A stretch of DNA of 64,000 bases from Sclerurus mexicanus (GCA_013396755.1 VWZF01002255.1:437225-501224); one strand, 5' to 3'. Positions 13,291-26,818 are shown, numbered from the stretch's first letter. The notes: generated by a model from the letters alone, not told the origin. Numbers and translations: made by a program.

Positions 13291-16236
13291 CAGTGTGAAA
13301 GGCAGTGGGACACAACTGCTTGTTTGGATTCAAAAAAGCCCTGGAATCAAATATGAAAGATGTCACTGGAGTCTGTTAGGAATGGAGATAATCCCTCTAC
13401 CTCCAAAACTTTCCTAAGTATGCAACTGTTAAGTTGGGGTTGAATGTTCAGGGGAGTTTCACAATATACTTGCCATCTTCCTCCCCTTCTGCTTTTGCCT
13501 ACTGTCAGAGACAGGATACAAGACATGGCAGGCTTTTGGTCTGATCTTGCATAGCTGTCCACATAGTCTTCGACATAAAACTCACTGTTCTTCATTACAA
13601 AAAATAAAAATATTTAATTTTTTTCTGTTAAACTTTCCACTTAACAGTCATGAGTGCTATACTTCTTTGCAAGTGAACTTGAAAGCCGTTCTCTTGATCA
13701 TCATATACTGAATGCAAAAGAGTTCCATAGCTTCTGTCTCAACCACACAGTGCTGGTATACATTAAGAATACTACAAGACCTCAAAAGTGTGTTCATTGT
13801 TGTAGAAATCTTTAAAACCTGAATGAAATTCACAGAAAATTTCACATAAAATTTGTAATTCTTTTTTTTTTTTTTTTCGTTTTGTATAGAATAGGAAGTC
13901 AGCAATTATTCAGGTTGGGTGGATAATATTCTTCTGGAGATGATTCTAGCTGCCTGTCACAGGCTGAAGTTTGCTGGAAAGCATCTTGACTTCCAGATAA
14001 CACCTTTAATATCTTTACCAGATATGCCCAATAAAGCTAATGACTTTCAAGTAATACTCTCTGAGGCAGTTTCAATGTGGACAACAATAAAGTCCAGAAG
14101 TGTTGCTTTGCCAGCTGATGAGAAAGTGACTCAGAAAACTGCTCTATAAGGAAACGATGTAAGCCTCCTGGATGATACATAGTCTCCATGCCTCACCAAA
14201 TCTCTTCTCCACTATTACTGTGTATAGAAAACATTTAAGAGACTGAGAATAAATATCAAATAGCAAAATGCAAAGGAGAAGTTAAGGGTTTCCATATGTT
14301 ATCTGGGAATCAAGATTATAGTAAATAGCAGATTAGTATGAATCATCCTACTAGCAGCCACTATCAATCACTCTACTCCCAGTTTAGATTAGAGAGCAGG
14401 TGGTGCTTTTGATTCTGTCATTAGGAACGTGAGGGCAAGAAGAATTGTCACTGAGATAATCAGGGTATAATGCCCAGCAGAGAATGGGGGAGAGAAGAAA
14501 CTCCACGTTGTAGGATAGGCTTACTGTCATATAATACTGTCATGGCTTGCTGGATGTTTTGGACTTGGCATGAATTCTGCCTAATTTTGCTTTGTATTTT
14601 ATAAATTCTGTGCACACAATGCAGCTTGAAAATGGTAATCATCACACCATTGGGAATATATATCTCTAGGTGTGGTTTCTCATACCTGTACTGAAATAAA
14701 CCAACATGTTTCAGATGCTTCATGCTGGATTAGGACTTTATTTTTGTGGTTTAAAAGTCTGATATTGTGTGACTTTTCCAAAGAGACTTTGGTTGTTCTC
14801 CAATGCAGAGAAGAGCACTACTGATGAGCAGTGGGAAACGATTTAACAAATGGCTGCAGATCCTGCAACTGAAATTCATCTCAGCTAAATCTAAACAGGG
14901 AGAAGGGTTACAGAGGTCAGATGTAGTTATGTAGTATGTAAAAAGTAAAATGAGCAAATAATTGAGAGGCTTTTGAAAAATACATAAACAGTTGGTAGAA
15001 AGACAGATGGAAGAGAGTTTATACAAATAAGCAGATGAAAGTTAAAAGGATAATTATAAGAGCAAAGAAATAATATTGGATGTCAAGTTGTATGGAATAT
15101 TTCAATTAAAGGCTCTTCAACTATATCTGTAATAGAGACATAGGTTCAAAGGTTAAATTGTCCCATTAAAAACAATGATGAGAGATTGAAGACAGGGCAT
15201 AAGGAAATGGCAATTTGTTAAATATTATTTAGCTTCTGTTATTACAGCTGAAGAAGAAGAAGATGGAAAACTGCTTGGTAGAAGAACTGTGTTTCTCAGA
15301 AAGATAGGCCAGCCCTTAATAAGGTGCCGGTAAAATTGGAAGTAAATGAGTCAATTAGCAGTAAATTTATATTATCCTGGTGTCATAGAGGGGAGTGTAG
15401 GAGATGTAGGAAATATGCTCTACTTGGCTATAAATTAGGATGTTATAGCTTATTATCAACATTTTTTGTATGTAACCTTTGTGCCAAGTCTCATATAGTA
15501 CTGGGGTAACACAAATGCCTTTACAACTACTCTTCTCAGTGCCGCTCATCATGGGCTTTTATAAAGTGAAGTAATAGAAATTATCCAGGTTAGTGGCAGA
15601 TTATACAGCAAGACATAGTACCCAAATACAGAGGTGGGAATATACAATAAAAGGGCGAAAGCAACCCAGACCTACTGCAGAATCATATGAAAATAAATGT
15701 TGGGAAAACCTAAGAAGACTCTCGCAAAATATACAGAAATATATTTCCTCAGATCAGATACCAGCACTGCAATGAAATATTAAAGTTTTGAGCTGGAAGA
15801 GTATCACAGCATATAAATGAAAACATTAACTAATTCAATTTATAAACTGTGAGGAAAATTCAAGCAGAGTATCATATTCAAAAGAACTGGAAATGCTCAT
15901 ATGACATAAGTTTTAAAATAACACTACAGAACAAAAGCAACATACACGGTATAATGAACTGAATTAGAATATTTTTACGAGAGAGACAAACAGGAATAAT
16001 ACACAATGTACAGTGACTATAAAGACTTAAATACAAGGTGAGATTTCTGTCATTAAATACTTGAAAGCAGAAGTTGAGTACCTTTTATTTCCACAATTAC
16101 TCATTCAACATTCTCCTAGAGATGGAAGGACATTCAAAAGCGTCTTCTATTAAAACAGGGAGAATTGAGAGCTTCAAGGAGTTTTGAATACTTGGCAGTT
16201 TGAATGCGTCATCTTTCTTAACACCATTTTTTACAG
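13291..16236. other. gene-free DNA, possible further LINE debris
   Basis: No gene is recognised. There is a 16-base T run at 13862-13877. The 76-codon plus-strand frame at 13919-14149 has no family signature. The stretch near 15205-15275 ('ttgttaaatattatttagcttctg' onward) faintly recalls CR1 ORF2 sequence, as does the K/R-rich frame at 15593-15775. I could not extend either into a convincing alignment. The rest is unremarkable. Confidence 0.6.
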
Positions 16237-16300
16237 TGAAGAGTCAGATCTGTGTTGCCTTCGACAGCCTCGTTTTGGCATTTCCACTTATTGCTTGCAG
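16237..16300 (+). other. candidate 64-nt internal exon (unproven)
   Basis: The upstream stretch 16211-16236 reads atctttcttaacacc followed by ATTTTTTACAG, a plausible acceptor. A branch-like TTAAC sits only 15 nt from the AG, which is closer than usual. The downstream boundary is CAG|GTAAGA at 16298-16306, a consensus donor. Between them two of the three frames are open throughout (beginning EESDLCC... and KSQICVA...). Two CpGs survive within 12 bases (16262, 16271) in a CpG-poor neighbourhood. Against it: an 8-base consensus donor is expected about once per 64 kb by chance, no second exon was found, and neither peptide is recognised. It could belong to a long non-coding RNA or be nothing. 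Confidence 0.22.
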
Positions 16301-17529
16301 GTAAGATTGACTTGATCATCCTCTTCTCTATGAGAGCTAATATCAGCTAAAAGAGTTTTCTTTGGGGAATCCATTCTTCTCTTTATATCTTTGCACCACT
16401 AGAAGCTATGAGCTTCCATAGGAGGAAGGAATCTTTAGGATGCAACATGGAAAGTCGATGGCAGGAAACCTGTCCAGAAATCAATCTCCCCCTAATAATA
16501 TGGGTCTAGGCAGCCAAAATAGCAGATTCAGCTGTGAATTAAAGAAATAGCAAAAGTCTTTTCATAGACACTATGGGAAAACTTTCTATTAGCAGGTTTG
16601 GGATCCTTAGGGGAGTTCTAGAGGAAAATAGAAAGATTTTTTTGTCATTCAATTTTTCTTTTTGTAAAAGTAAGATGTGAAAGAGTCATGTTAAGAATCT
16701 CAAGCCTTGTTTTTGACTAAAACTCTTCACATCTCAGAGGCAACATCAATAGATTTATTTTCACTCTAAGCCTCACAGACTATGTATTCCCTATATAATC
16801 CTTGCCAGTATTACACAAAATATACTTCCTTCACTATGGGACTTGATTATTGTAATTTGTTCTTTAAAAATCTCAGGTTTGTCACATCACCTCTGAATAT
16901 AAGAACTTAACTGCTCTACTGCTATTCAGATTAATTGGAAGCATATTATTCTATTCAAGTCTTTTGTACAATAACTGCTTCTTAAAAAGTTGATTTACTA
17001 TAAAATGCCACTGGTTTTTAAACCTTTTAGTAATGTGGGCCCTCATTCTGTTCCTCAACCTCATTTTGACAGGTATCACAGTTTGCCATGTGTATCTCCT
17101 ATTATTTAAGTACCATACTGTCACCTCTTTGGAAGGTCAATGTCTTTTGCATTGTTTGTTTCAAATTTAATACAATTCTAAATTGTGTTACAATGTATAT
17201 TTTTATGACTTTGTTGTGTTTAAAAATAAAAATGTCCCAAAAGAACAAGATGAAATATATCAGTAAGTTATCACCATGATAGAAATCATAGGTTTTTTTG
17301 TTTTTTTATTTCAGCACTTTAGATGCAGAGAGAATACACAACCACCAATAACCTGCTATAATTATTACACCATGCAAAAAGTTTCTGTCTTTCAACAAAA
17401 TTCTCAATAAGAACAATATATACTAAGAAGTAAGTCTTGACGCTTAAATCAGATTAAATCACAAATCTGCTTTTATCATAAAAAGAGAGGGGAAAAAAGC
17501 CCTTGAATTATTTTCCTTTTTCTTGCTAT

Positions 17530-18060
17530 ATATCTCAGGCCATTACTGCCAACCCATCAAATGAAAACTACATCTTCTAGAAGCTGAAATTGCGAACACT
17601 ACAAGTCATGTTGCAGTTGACATGAAAACAACCATTGCTGGCATATCTTATATTTTTACAGCTGACTATTCTCTCCCTGACATTTTTAGTAAAGTTGAGC
17701 AATATCCAGATTCCAGCCTTGATACCAGTCAGCACAGCAACATTCATCTTACGATGACATCTGTTGAGAATTTTTCAATAACTTAATGGTTATAAAGCAT
17801 GTGAGGAGGTGGATAATAGAGGGATTATGACATAAAAATGCTAAAGCCCTTGTGGGGGAACTGCTGCACATAAAGTTTTGATTTGGTAATTCAAACTAAT
17901 GCAGTTTGTAGTCCTCTAGAGAGAGGGCAATAATGGTGCACAATATGCTCTTAAACACTGATGCATAACACATTGTGCTAGAGCCAAAAGGCACTGTACA
18001 ATATCATTATGGTGCAGAGAGAAGTAGTAACTTTGGGAGTTTCTTTCACAAAGATCTGAA
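17530..18060. promoter_or_regulatory. candidate constrained non-coding block
   Basis: The sequence is well mixed and has no simple repeat or recognised transposon. It contains isolated CpGs (around 17593 and 17753) and clustered short motifs, including 'ataatggtgca' near 17930 and 'attatggtgca' near 18006. This is only an impression from texture. There is no alignment behind it. Confidence 0.2.
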
Positions 18061-20879
18061 TGCACAGATAACAAATAATGTTATTCTTCTCCTTAATCTA
18101 TTCATTGGGACATCCTAGGAAAAAATGGCATTGTTTCTTACTAATATGATTAAATGATAATGCTAGGAGTAAAAAGATCAGTGTCATGCAGTGCATAGAG
18201 GCTTACCTTTTTTTCTTTTTTTGTTAGAAGATGAATTAGTCAGGATTAAAAGTTTTGATTGGTTGTCTTTGAAATGTAATGAAATAGAAGATGTATATAT
18301 TTGGACAAACAGAAAACAGAGACAAAATTAAAGATTGAAGATAAAAAATAAGCAGAAATTCTTAAAATGGAATAAAGAACTATTATATAGTTTATGAAAC
18401 TTGTGCAATGTACAAAGAATATGGGTTTGTTTTTTTTTTTATCTTGCCTATTTTATTATTGTTGAATTTGTTTTATTTAATTTACATTGCATGTGCTTCT
18501 GGATGTAATGTGAAACATAATACTTAAATGAGAACACAATTTTTTAATTACTTCCTCAGGACTTCTAACAGCATGAATTTAAGGAGACAAAACCAATTTG
18601 TCTGAATGATAAATTGTCTATAAAACAAATAAAGTAAAAAAAAATAAAAAAGCTCTACTATATTAGCTGATTTTCTAGAAATATGTATGCAGATGACTTT
18701 TTGATTTGTGAAGACCCTATCAAAGTTGAACGGCTCCATAATTCACTTTCTGTAAATATAGTGATATTTTTTGGATTCTGTAATCTGAGTCAAAAGTTTT
18801 TGAAAAAGGTTTTGTCATTTAAAATACTTTTTTTTCTAAGGAACCCCATAAAATAAATAAGAATTTTTGTGACTTCAGATAAATGGTGGTTCTCATCTCT
18901 CTTTTCAACCCTGAAAATCAGTTTTCTATTGCAATTTGCTTGATTCGTCTCATCATCTTTAATGGAATCAACATGTGAAAAAAAAATGATCAGTTGTATC
19001 CCAATGTACTTGTCCAATTGGATGGGACCAATAAGCCTCCCAGAGGCCTAGGTCCCTCAGCTGTCTCTAAAGAAGTCCAGAGAACTGGCTTATCTCATTC
19101 TGACTGACAAAAGTAGGTGGAAATTCTATTAATGACACAGCAGAGAAACTGCGAGGGAAATAAAACCAAAACAAAATAAAAAAATAAACCAGAGAAAAAG
19201 GTGCACACTCCTGCATGCAGGTATCATTTCAGGCAGCAAGGTTAAATTTCTTGGCTTTCTGTTGCTGCTCCAGTAAGTCCCAGATCATAGATGTCATCCC
19301 TATGCCAGGCAACTGAGGGCATGAAAAATGAGTTAGATGCTTCTGCTGCTCCCTCTTTTACTCATCCCAGGTCTGCGAGTCCTCTGTGGTAAAGGGGAAA
19401 CCAGTCTATACTCGGCAAATGATCAGACTCTGAGGCCCTGCCTAAGTGTCATATCTGGTACTGTAGTGTTAGAGAGGAGGCAGTGAATCTGCTCTAGCAC
19501 AGTGAACCTTGTACTTCACTGTGGTCTACCACATCTCTGCTGCACAAAAACCTGTTCCTCTCCAGTGGCTTCCTGAACCACAAGGATCTGTGTAACAGTA
19601 CACTGTGTTTCATCGTGCTAAAGAGGCTCATGCTTTATGAACATCTCTTGTGTCAACTGAAAGCTTTGCAAAGAGGCTCACATCTTCTCAGAGAGAGTAA
19701 TTTATGTGCCATGTGATTGAACTTAATTTAAATTAATGCTTTTTTGGCATCCCAGAGCATACAGCAGCCAATGTCTTTTCTTTTGTCATTCAGTTACACT
19801 CACCTTTTTTTCTCACATATTGCTGGTGACAGTAATAAGTTTTAGGTTCCTTTCCTTTCCAGTTCCTCCTATGTTTTCCATGAGAAGTCTGATTGCTAAG
19901 TTTGTTAAGCAAATGGAAGTTTTTTCATTTATAGTCAAAGTGTTTGGTGCGAATTTTCATTTTCAGCTGAGGTGTTTTTAAGCTTAATCATGCCTACATG
20001 AGAGGAAAGCTAGCAGACAGTGGATCTCCAGAAATGAACAAGTTTCTTGGCAGGGTATTCTCCAACAATACAGCAAACAGGATTTTCAGGGCTCCCAAAA
20101 TCAGCATTCTAAGGAGGCTGTGTGATGCAATTTGGCTGATTTGGAGTAAATTAAGTTTGGGTTCAAATGTGGCATTTTGAATGTGTCACACATAGCTTCT
20201 TCCTGGCAGGATCTACATTGTATCAGGCCCATCATAAAAAATGTGCTCTGTGATCATGTGCTTACTTCTCTTCTAGAGTAGGATAGTACTAACACATTTG
20301 TCTGGTGAAGCATAGTTCTTTCTTAAGAAGCTATGACATTAGAGACATTTCTCAATAGAAATGTTCCCCGTCTCCTATCTTGAAACATCTGGAAAGGTGT
20401 AGGAACTTAGATGCTGCAAAACAGTTAATGGTGCACAATAGTTCCTCACTTATGCCGGTCAACAAGTGGCAAAGGTAAAATTTCAGTCCTGCTGTTCCCA
20501 CTTGTTCATGAGGAAAAAATGCCAGGCAACAATGGTTGTGATCCTTCTCTAAGCTACAGCAAATTTACAGTGCACATAAAAACCAAGAAGTGGATATGAG
20601 AAAGTATAGGTGCTACTCCAATCATTCAGCAAGATAAGTGATTTAGCCCCAAAAGAATAGCTTGCGTTTTATCCATTTTCCCAGCCTGCACATTCTTGGA
20701 CATCTATTGGGTGTGATGTATGAGATGCATATTATCATTGGAAATAGAAAGCCGGGATATAAATTACCATTTAAAAAAATATTTTGTGACATATCTACCA
20801 ATAAAAATGCTCAAAATTCTGCTCCATGCTTAATATATAATGGGAGAAATTACATGGAATATATGTAAATCTTTTTATA

Positions 20880-21240
20880 TTTTCTTTACATAGTATCGTA
20901 ATCCCTAGAATGAGAATCTGCTGCATTGTTCCATTGCCAAAGTGATGTCTACAAATGAGGGCTCAGGGAATTGCTGCAGGCTTTCTGATGAACTGAGCCA
21001 ACAAACCACTGTGGACACAAGCCTGAGTTTTTGAATGAAGAAAGAAGAGGATTTACACATGTAAAGATATTTGTCTCTTTTCCCTTTCAGATTTCCAACA
21101 AACAGCTCCTCCTTTCATTTACTGACAATAATGGGAAATAAAATGCAAAACCTAAAAATGCTTGCATGCTCCAAGTCTTCTCCATCTTTTTCAGCTGTAT
21201 AATTTGTTCTGCTAAAAGATGCAACTCTTCTTTACAGTTG
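20880..21240. promoter_or_regulatory. candidate constrained non-coding block
   Basis: Mixed-composition unique DNA with SOX-like CATTGTT (near 20924) followed by 'ccattgccaaag', palindromic ACATGT (near 21057) and an acceptor-like pyrimidine stretch 'ctcttttccctttcag' ending near 21091. No repeat family is recognised. The regulatory call is an inference from texture only. Confidence 0.2.
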
Positions 21241-21354
21241 TTACTGATTAGTTAATTAATACATTAACTTGAAAATTCACTGTTTTAACCATCTTCTAAA
21301 CACTTCTAAAATACTTAAATGCCACTTTGCAGGCAAATTACTGGTGAAACTGTC

Positions 21355-21420
21355 TATGTATGTATGTATGTATGTATGTATGTATGTATGTATCTATCTA
21401 TCTATCTATCTATCTATCTA
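21355..21420 (+). repeat. compound microsatellite (TATG)9(TATC)7.5
   Basis: Nine perfect TATG units (21355-21390) switch directly to seven and a half perfect TATC units (21391-21420). There are no interruptions, so the locus is probably still polymorphic. It is flanked by near-identical 12-mers: ACTGGTGAAACT at 21340-21351 and ACCAGTGAAACT at 21420-21431, 10 of 12 identical. Confidence 0.97.
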
Positions 21421-22599
21421 CCAGTGAAACTTTCAGTTAAAAGTTTGTACAAATAAATATATTCTATATGTTACTCTTTTCAAAGAATGTTTGATCTAAT
21501 AGCTTCTAAAGACAGCATCTTGTTTGATTTCCTTATTGTTTAATACCTAAAAGAACAGTCTGAGAAAGACGAAGATGTATTAGTTTACTTAGCTGCTTAG
21601 CATTAGATGACCCAGTATTTTGTGAGTTACAGAACAAGATTCAGTTTAAAGAATGAATTTATTTTTTTTCCCACCAGTTACCTCCCTGCTTAGAAATACT
21701 AAGTGGCCATAAAGTGCTAAGGAGTTTTAAGACTTTTAAATTAATTTTAAATATCTTAAGCATTTTTTAATGGAAAAAAAAATAAATTCAGTATATTACA
21801 CATTTAAAACTCAGATATTTAATGATTTTTATAACAGATATTATATACATTAGTGATATATAATTACTTAAATTACAGAGAAAACCAACAAAGAAAGAAA
21901 AATAGGACTGCCTTTTTCCCTGTACCCCTTTTGTCTGTGCCTGGCCATCTCACATGCTGGGATTTAAAGTATGTGGCTCTGTGACACTTTGCGGCCCTTA
22001 TCTTTCCATGTGCATCTGGATAGTTTATATTTAGATTATTAGATAATAGCACAGAGCAGAAAACTTTCCTGAATATATTTCTGTAATCATTTGTAAACAT
22101 AAGGCCATGGTATCTACAGATTTGGGGAAATAATTATTAAATGTTAAGGCACAGCAGATAGCAATAGCTAGGGAACTTTCAAGGTCATGACTGCTGATAT
22201 AATTTATTGTATACTAAAACCAGTATTCATTCACTTCTGAAAGAACAGAAGCTAAAACCTCTCTTGCAGTTTTGCATCACTTTCATGGGTTTTCTTTTGA
22301 AAAGAAGTGCTACCTACACTCTAGACTCTTTCCAGTCAATCGGAATGCAGAATTCTTTTTCAGAAATGCTTATTTCAGTCTACAAGAAAGCTATATTCCC
22401 TTAGAAATCATTTAACAGAAGTTGAGTTTTGCTAATCCACTGTCTGAGGTGAATCCAAAAGCAGTTATGGTTTGAACATAATTGTGAAGTGTACAAATAA
22501 CTGTTTTTAAAGTCAGTATTCTCACTGTAGTTTATAATCAAGGTTTTATAACTGAGGTGGTATATTAAGAAAAGTTTGTAGTTAAAATTCTGCAATGGA

Positions 22600-24290
22600 A
22601 AATGTCCCCCAAGTCAGAAGGCAGGACCCACTCCAACAAGTTATGATTAAGCAATAATCTCACGAAATGCAGTCATTACCAGCATTTAATGACTACTTTG
22701 TTGGTTAACAGCTCAACGTGAAGTTGAGGATTATTAACACTCTATCAAACTTCTTGTTAAGTGTGCTAAGTTTTTATTTAAACACACTTGGATCGCAGCT
22801 GGAAAGCTGTGGGGGGAATCAGGCATTCCCGAGTGGCTAATGACCAATTTTTTTTCATCACTCAGAACACAGGGCACATTCCTTTATGTTTGTATAATAG
22901 CTGTTAACTACAGATGGCTGGTGCCACCCAATTTTGGTACTTTGTGTGACCTTAGCAATCTCCTGTATTTGTAACCAGTTAGTTTTCTATTGCTGTTGAG
23001 CTTTCATGAAGTAATGGAAGCTTATCTCAGAGCCTTTTGGAGAATCCAGACAAGAAGACGTAATAATTACCACAGAAATTAATAGTAACACAAAAAAATG
23101 TAAGTGCCTTTCCAAATTGTATGATAATCTCTTCTGAATCAGATTTATTCTGACAGGCCAGAAAGGGAGCCATTTTACCTTGTCAAGTGGGAGGCCTGGG
23201 AATTAATCTTACAAAGTTTACTGAGATCATTCAGCCTAGGAACAGTAGCTGGAAAGCAAAGTCATACCTCTAAGTTAACAGCAATTCTTCAGAACTACCT
23301 GTGACAAGTGGCTATTTTCTTTTGTTACATGCACTGGCATAGATGGTGATATATTTATGGTTTGCAGTAACTTTCTGGACAGGTAGCAACGCTTCATTGC
23401 AACTGAAGGACCCTTGAATTAGTGACTTGCTGAAAAGGAACAAGGACCGAGAGTAACTGACATGATGTCATACATGGGTGTGTTGACTTTGTTGAAATGC
23501 CCACAACAGTTGTGGCATCAGACAAATTCTGCCTAATCAACCCAATAACTTATTATCAAAAGGGTCTATTTCTTTGTCAGGTTTGTCAGGGTAATCCGGA
23601 ATTCATTATCATATTAATGTCCTGACTGGGCTCCTCTGGACCTTTGAGTTTTGTTTGTTGAAGAGCTTCCTGGGGCGTTTAGAGAAACAAAGCGTACTCT
23701 CTGGAACATGAGGCATTCAGAGCCGCGTACAGATGGGCCCAGGCTCTTTGTTCCTCTCTGCCTGGGAGGCTGTTATGGGAAGCAGCCAACCTGCAGTCTG
23801 TCACAGTGAACATTGTCAAGTCATTGTGTACTTTTAATTGTTACTATGTACATGGAATCTGAAAGGTCGCTCTGGATATATAGTACAAGTGCACAGAGCC
23901 CTTTGCCAGACCAAACAGCTGTCCTGTGGTGTTCCCATATTCAGCTCCAGTCACCTTTCCCTCATTGAAGGATCCTTCTGACAGAGCAATTAAAACATAC
24001 GATTTATTACTAAACAGTCAATAAGGACATCTTAGAAGTGCACTCTTTCACCACTTCACTGTTTCCCATGTGGCTGTCTTAACAGGTCTTTTTATATTTA
24101 AGTAATTATTTCTGCCCCAATGATATTACAGACCCGGCAAGATTAATTAAAGAGCTGACAGCAAAGTACAATAACAACCTCAAAATACAATCATAGAGGT
24201 CAAACTGTATAGCAAATTCTGCACTTAGGCCCTCCAAGATAAAATAAAACTCCCTAAATTTGGCTGGCCTGAAATAGATGAACTTCATTC
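22600..24290. promoter_or_regulatory. candidate conserved non-coding cluster (enhancer-like)
   Basis: This is the longest stretch of well-mixed, repeat-free sequence in the window. CpGs, rare elsewhere here, persist (22794, 22830, 23676, 23693, 23724-23727, 24135). Visible short motifs include CAGCTG at 22796-22801, ACAAAG at 23687-23692, CTTTGTT at 23746-23752, CATTGTC at 23811-23817, TAATTA at 24103-24108 and TTAATTAA at 24143-24150. E-box, SOX and homeodomain-type words together are typical of developmental enhancers. Each is short enough to arise by chance, so the call rests on texture and needs cross-species alignment. I cannot name a target gene. Confidence 0.35.
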
Positions 24291-25197
24291 TTTTCTTTAC
24301 TGAGGATACATGAATATTTCTTTAGAACACTTGTCTAGCTTCTCATTTTTATCTGCAACATAAAAGATTCAGCCTTAAAGGAAAACTTAACTGTATATGG
24401 TGTGAATAATCCTTGGCTGTAGAAGTGTTACTCACCAGGGAGTCTACAGACCACGTTAAGTCTAGATATGGTAATATTTATTTCCCTATTATGAACCTCA
24501 GCTTTTGTTTAGAAAAATATGAGTGCTTGTTAACTAGAGCTGAACACTAATATGACGGTGTTTCTAAAGCTTTGTAAAGTAAATAAAGTTTATCAATATT
24601 TTTATGCATGCAAATTCAAGAATTAATAAATATTTTAAAATTATTAGATTAAAGACAAAAATGTAAAGAGATTTCCTGACCACTCTGCTTATTCCAGATG
24701 TGCAAAATACACGGAAGTCATAAAAAAGTTGTTGTGAAAAACATTCTCATACAACTGTCCTGTATTAAAATTTGTTAATGGATAGTTTCCATGTTGTATA
24801 TATGCAAAAAGTAATAAATATGTATATAAATTAGTGCATACATGTGCATATGTGGGGAAAAATGCTATATTTAATGTCCTTAAAAATAGAATTTAACACA
24901 AAAAAATCAGAGTTAATGAACATGAATAAACTTTAATCCAGCTTCTAAAGTGTTATATAGGGAGCTCTTCATGATTAACAGTATGAATTGTAATTCTGAG
25001 GGTCTTGCACTCCTGAAAATGTACATCTACTTGTATACTGAAATGGGTATTCTTTAATTTAGTACTGATTTCCAGCTCTTTTGTGGAGGGGAAAGAGGGA
25101 GACTCTGTTTCCTCTTTCCTTTCCTTTTTTTTTTTTCTCTCCCGGTATTTTTTTGTGGGTTTTTTCCCTAGTTTTTGTTCCCTGTTCCTTATTCTTG

Positions 25198-25312
25198 CAG
25201 AATCACAGAATGACAGAATCCCAGAATAGGTAAGGTTGGAAAGGACCACACTGGGTCATCTGGTCCAGCCTTCCTGCTTACACAGGGTCATCCTAGACCA
25301 CATTGCACAGAA
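25198..25312 (-). mobile_element. CR1 LINE 3' end, truncated
   Basis: The segment 'aatcacagaatgacagaatccc' is the reverse complement of the CR1 3'-terminal octamer repeats. It is followed by 'ggttggaaaggacc' and 'catctggtccagcc..cctgcttacacagggtcatcctaga', the antisense of a CR1 3' untranslated region. Only about 115 bases remain, consistent with the usual severe 5' truncation. The 'tctggtccagcc' variant differs from the 'tctagttcc' variant at 39971, so the two belong to different CR1 subfamilies. Confidence 0.93.
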
Positions 25313-26818
25313 TTTTCCTTATCTTTACTTCATCCCTCTTTTTCTTTTTTGCCTTGAATATGAAACACCAAAAAATCTAGTTTAGTACTGTAACAGCATA
25401 TGATAAAATACCCTTCAGAATTTTCCAATAGCCATTTCAGAAATCCATTTATGACAATGAGATATATTTTTATGATACTATTGTTGTCTTTTTAGTTATT
25501 AGCATTATTGTTATTCTTCAGTGTTTCCTAATGATCCTGGTTATAGAAATGAAAACAGTGAGACTAATGCAATTAAATCTGAGAAATTTATTAGAAGGAA
25601 AACCTTTCCAACTAACATTACCAATATTGATTTAACCAACTGCATTTTTCAGTCACTCTTTTTTTGCATGAATATTTATATATATTTATTATTTGTTTAG
25701 ATATTAGTAACAACTCACTTCCTACATCTCCTGTATCTATTGGATGAAGATCACTAGCAGATCACCTCAGACTGAAAATTCTTTTCAATGCCCTGGAAAA
25801 GTCTGAAAACCCTCCTTTTATGACTCTGGATTTGAACCAATTGTTTTGTCACTCAGATCACTGTAGATAACTTACTAGTATCACAGAAAAAAAATGGAAA
25901 AAACCTATAGAACCTTCAGTGCTAACTGTTACGACAGTCACCTCCCAAACTGGAGTTTAGATGTTAGTTTATAGTAATTCTTACTCTAGTTTAATTAAAA
26001 AATCCTTTCTGAAAAAAAAAAAAAAAGTAGTGTAGTTCTCAAACTGGGATTGTGTCTGAATACTCCAAAGAAATCATTAGGTGGCCTCACTATAAATAAA
26101 CTTATTGTGACCTTTTGTTTAGAAGTTCTCAGTGCTGATCAAGAAACCTCTCTAGGCACAGAAATACACAAAGTACAGGGCAAAGCAGAACCCTATGTAG
26201 TGGCTGAAACTAGTGGTTTTTAGTGATGTATTTCCACTCAATAGATTTTTTACAGAATTTCACCTCAGTCTATTTTCTTAACATTTTGTTTTTTCTCAAA
26301 AAAGAAGCAGAGAGAAGTTTGGCCAAGAACAAACAGACACATCATGTGAGAAATCATTCCATGTCATGAGCTGTTTTATACCACCTTAGCCTTCCTCTGG
26401 AAAACTCCATGGAGTCAAAACTCACAGTGAGTAAATCCTTGTTGAGGCTGACGTATCCAGGGCTCAGTTCATGGGAGACCATACTCAGTGGAAAGAAGAC
26501 ATTTCCCTTCTTTGAAAAGTTCTTCATAGATTTAAATGATTTTTGCCATTTTTCAGAATATGTTTTGTGTCAGTCTAAAACCCTTTCAAATAATGTATTT
26601 TGTTTCAGAGACGTTATAAAAGCCAATAATGAACAATTATAATATCTAAAATCATACCCTATACAATAGCCTGCTTATAGCTTACCATAGTCTTAAATTC
26701 ACATTGGAACTGGTCTGCTGTTGGCAGCTCATAACTGTGGTGGTCTTCAACATTTTTTTATGTGAGGCTTTTTCTATTTTAAATAACTCTATAAATAGTG
26801 CACACTATAAGACAGCTA

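Larger units (their letters stand above)
16301..22599. other. gene-free unique DNA with mixed-composition islands
   Basis: Open frames are at most 81 codons and not recognisable. The block at 19010-19720 is richer in G+C and more complex. It carries 'aaagaggctca' twice (starting near 19619 and 19672) and I could not assign it to a family. Two sub-blocks listed separately (17530-18060, 20880-21240) look like possible constrained non-coding DNA. An 11-base T run lies at 18430-18440. Confidence 0.6.

Noticed and set aside
24953..25249. 98-codon lysine-rich minus-strand frame
   Set aside because: Starts in a CR1 3' end and continues through a T-rich strand, so the K/E/R run is low complexity.
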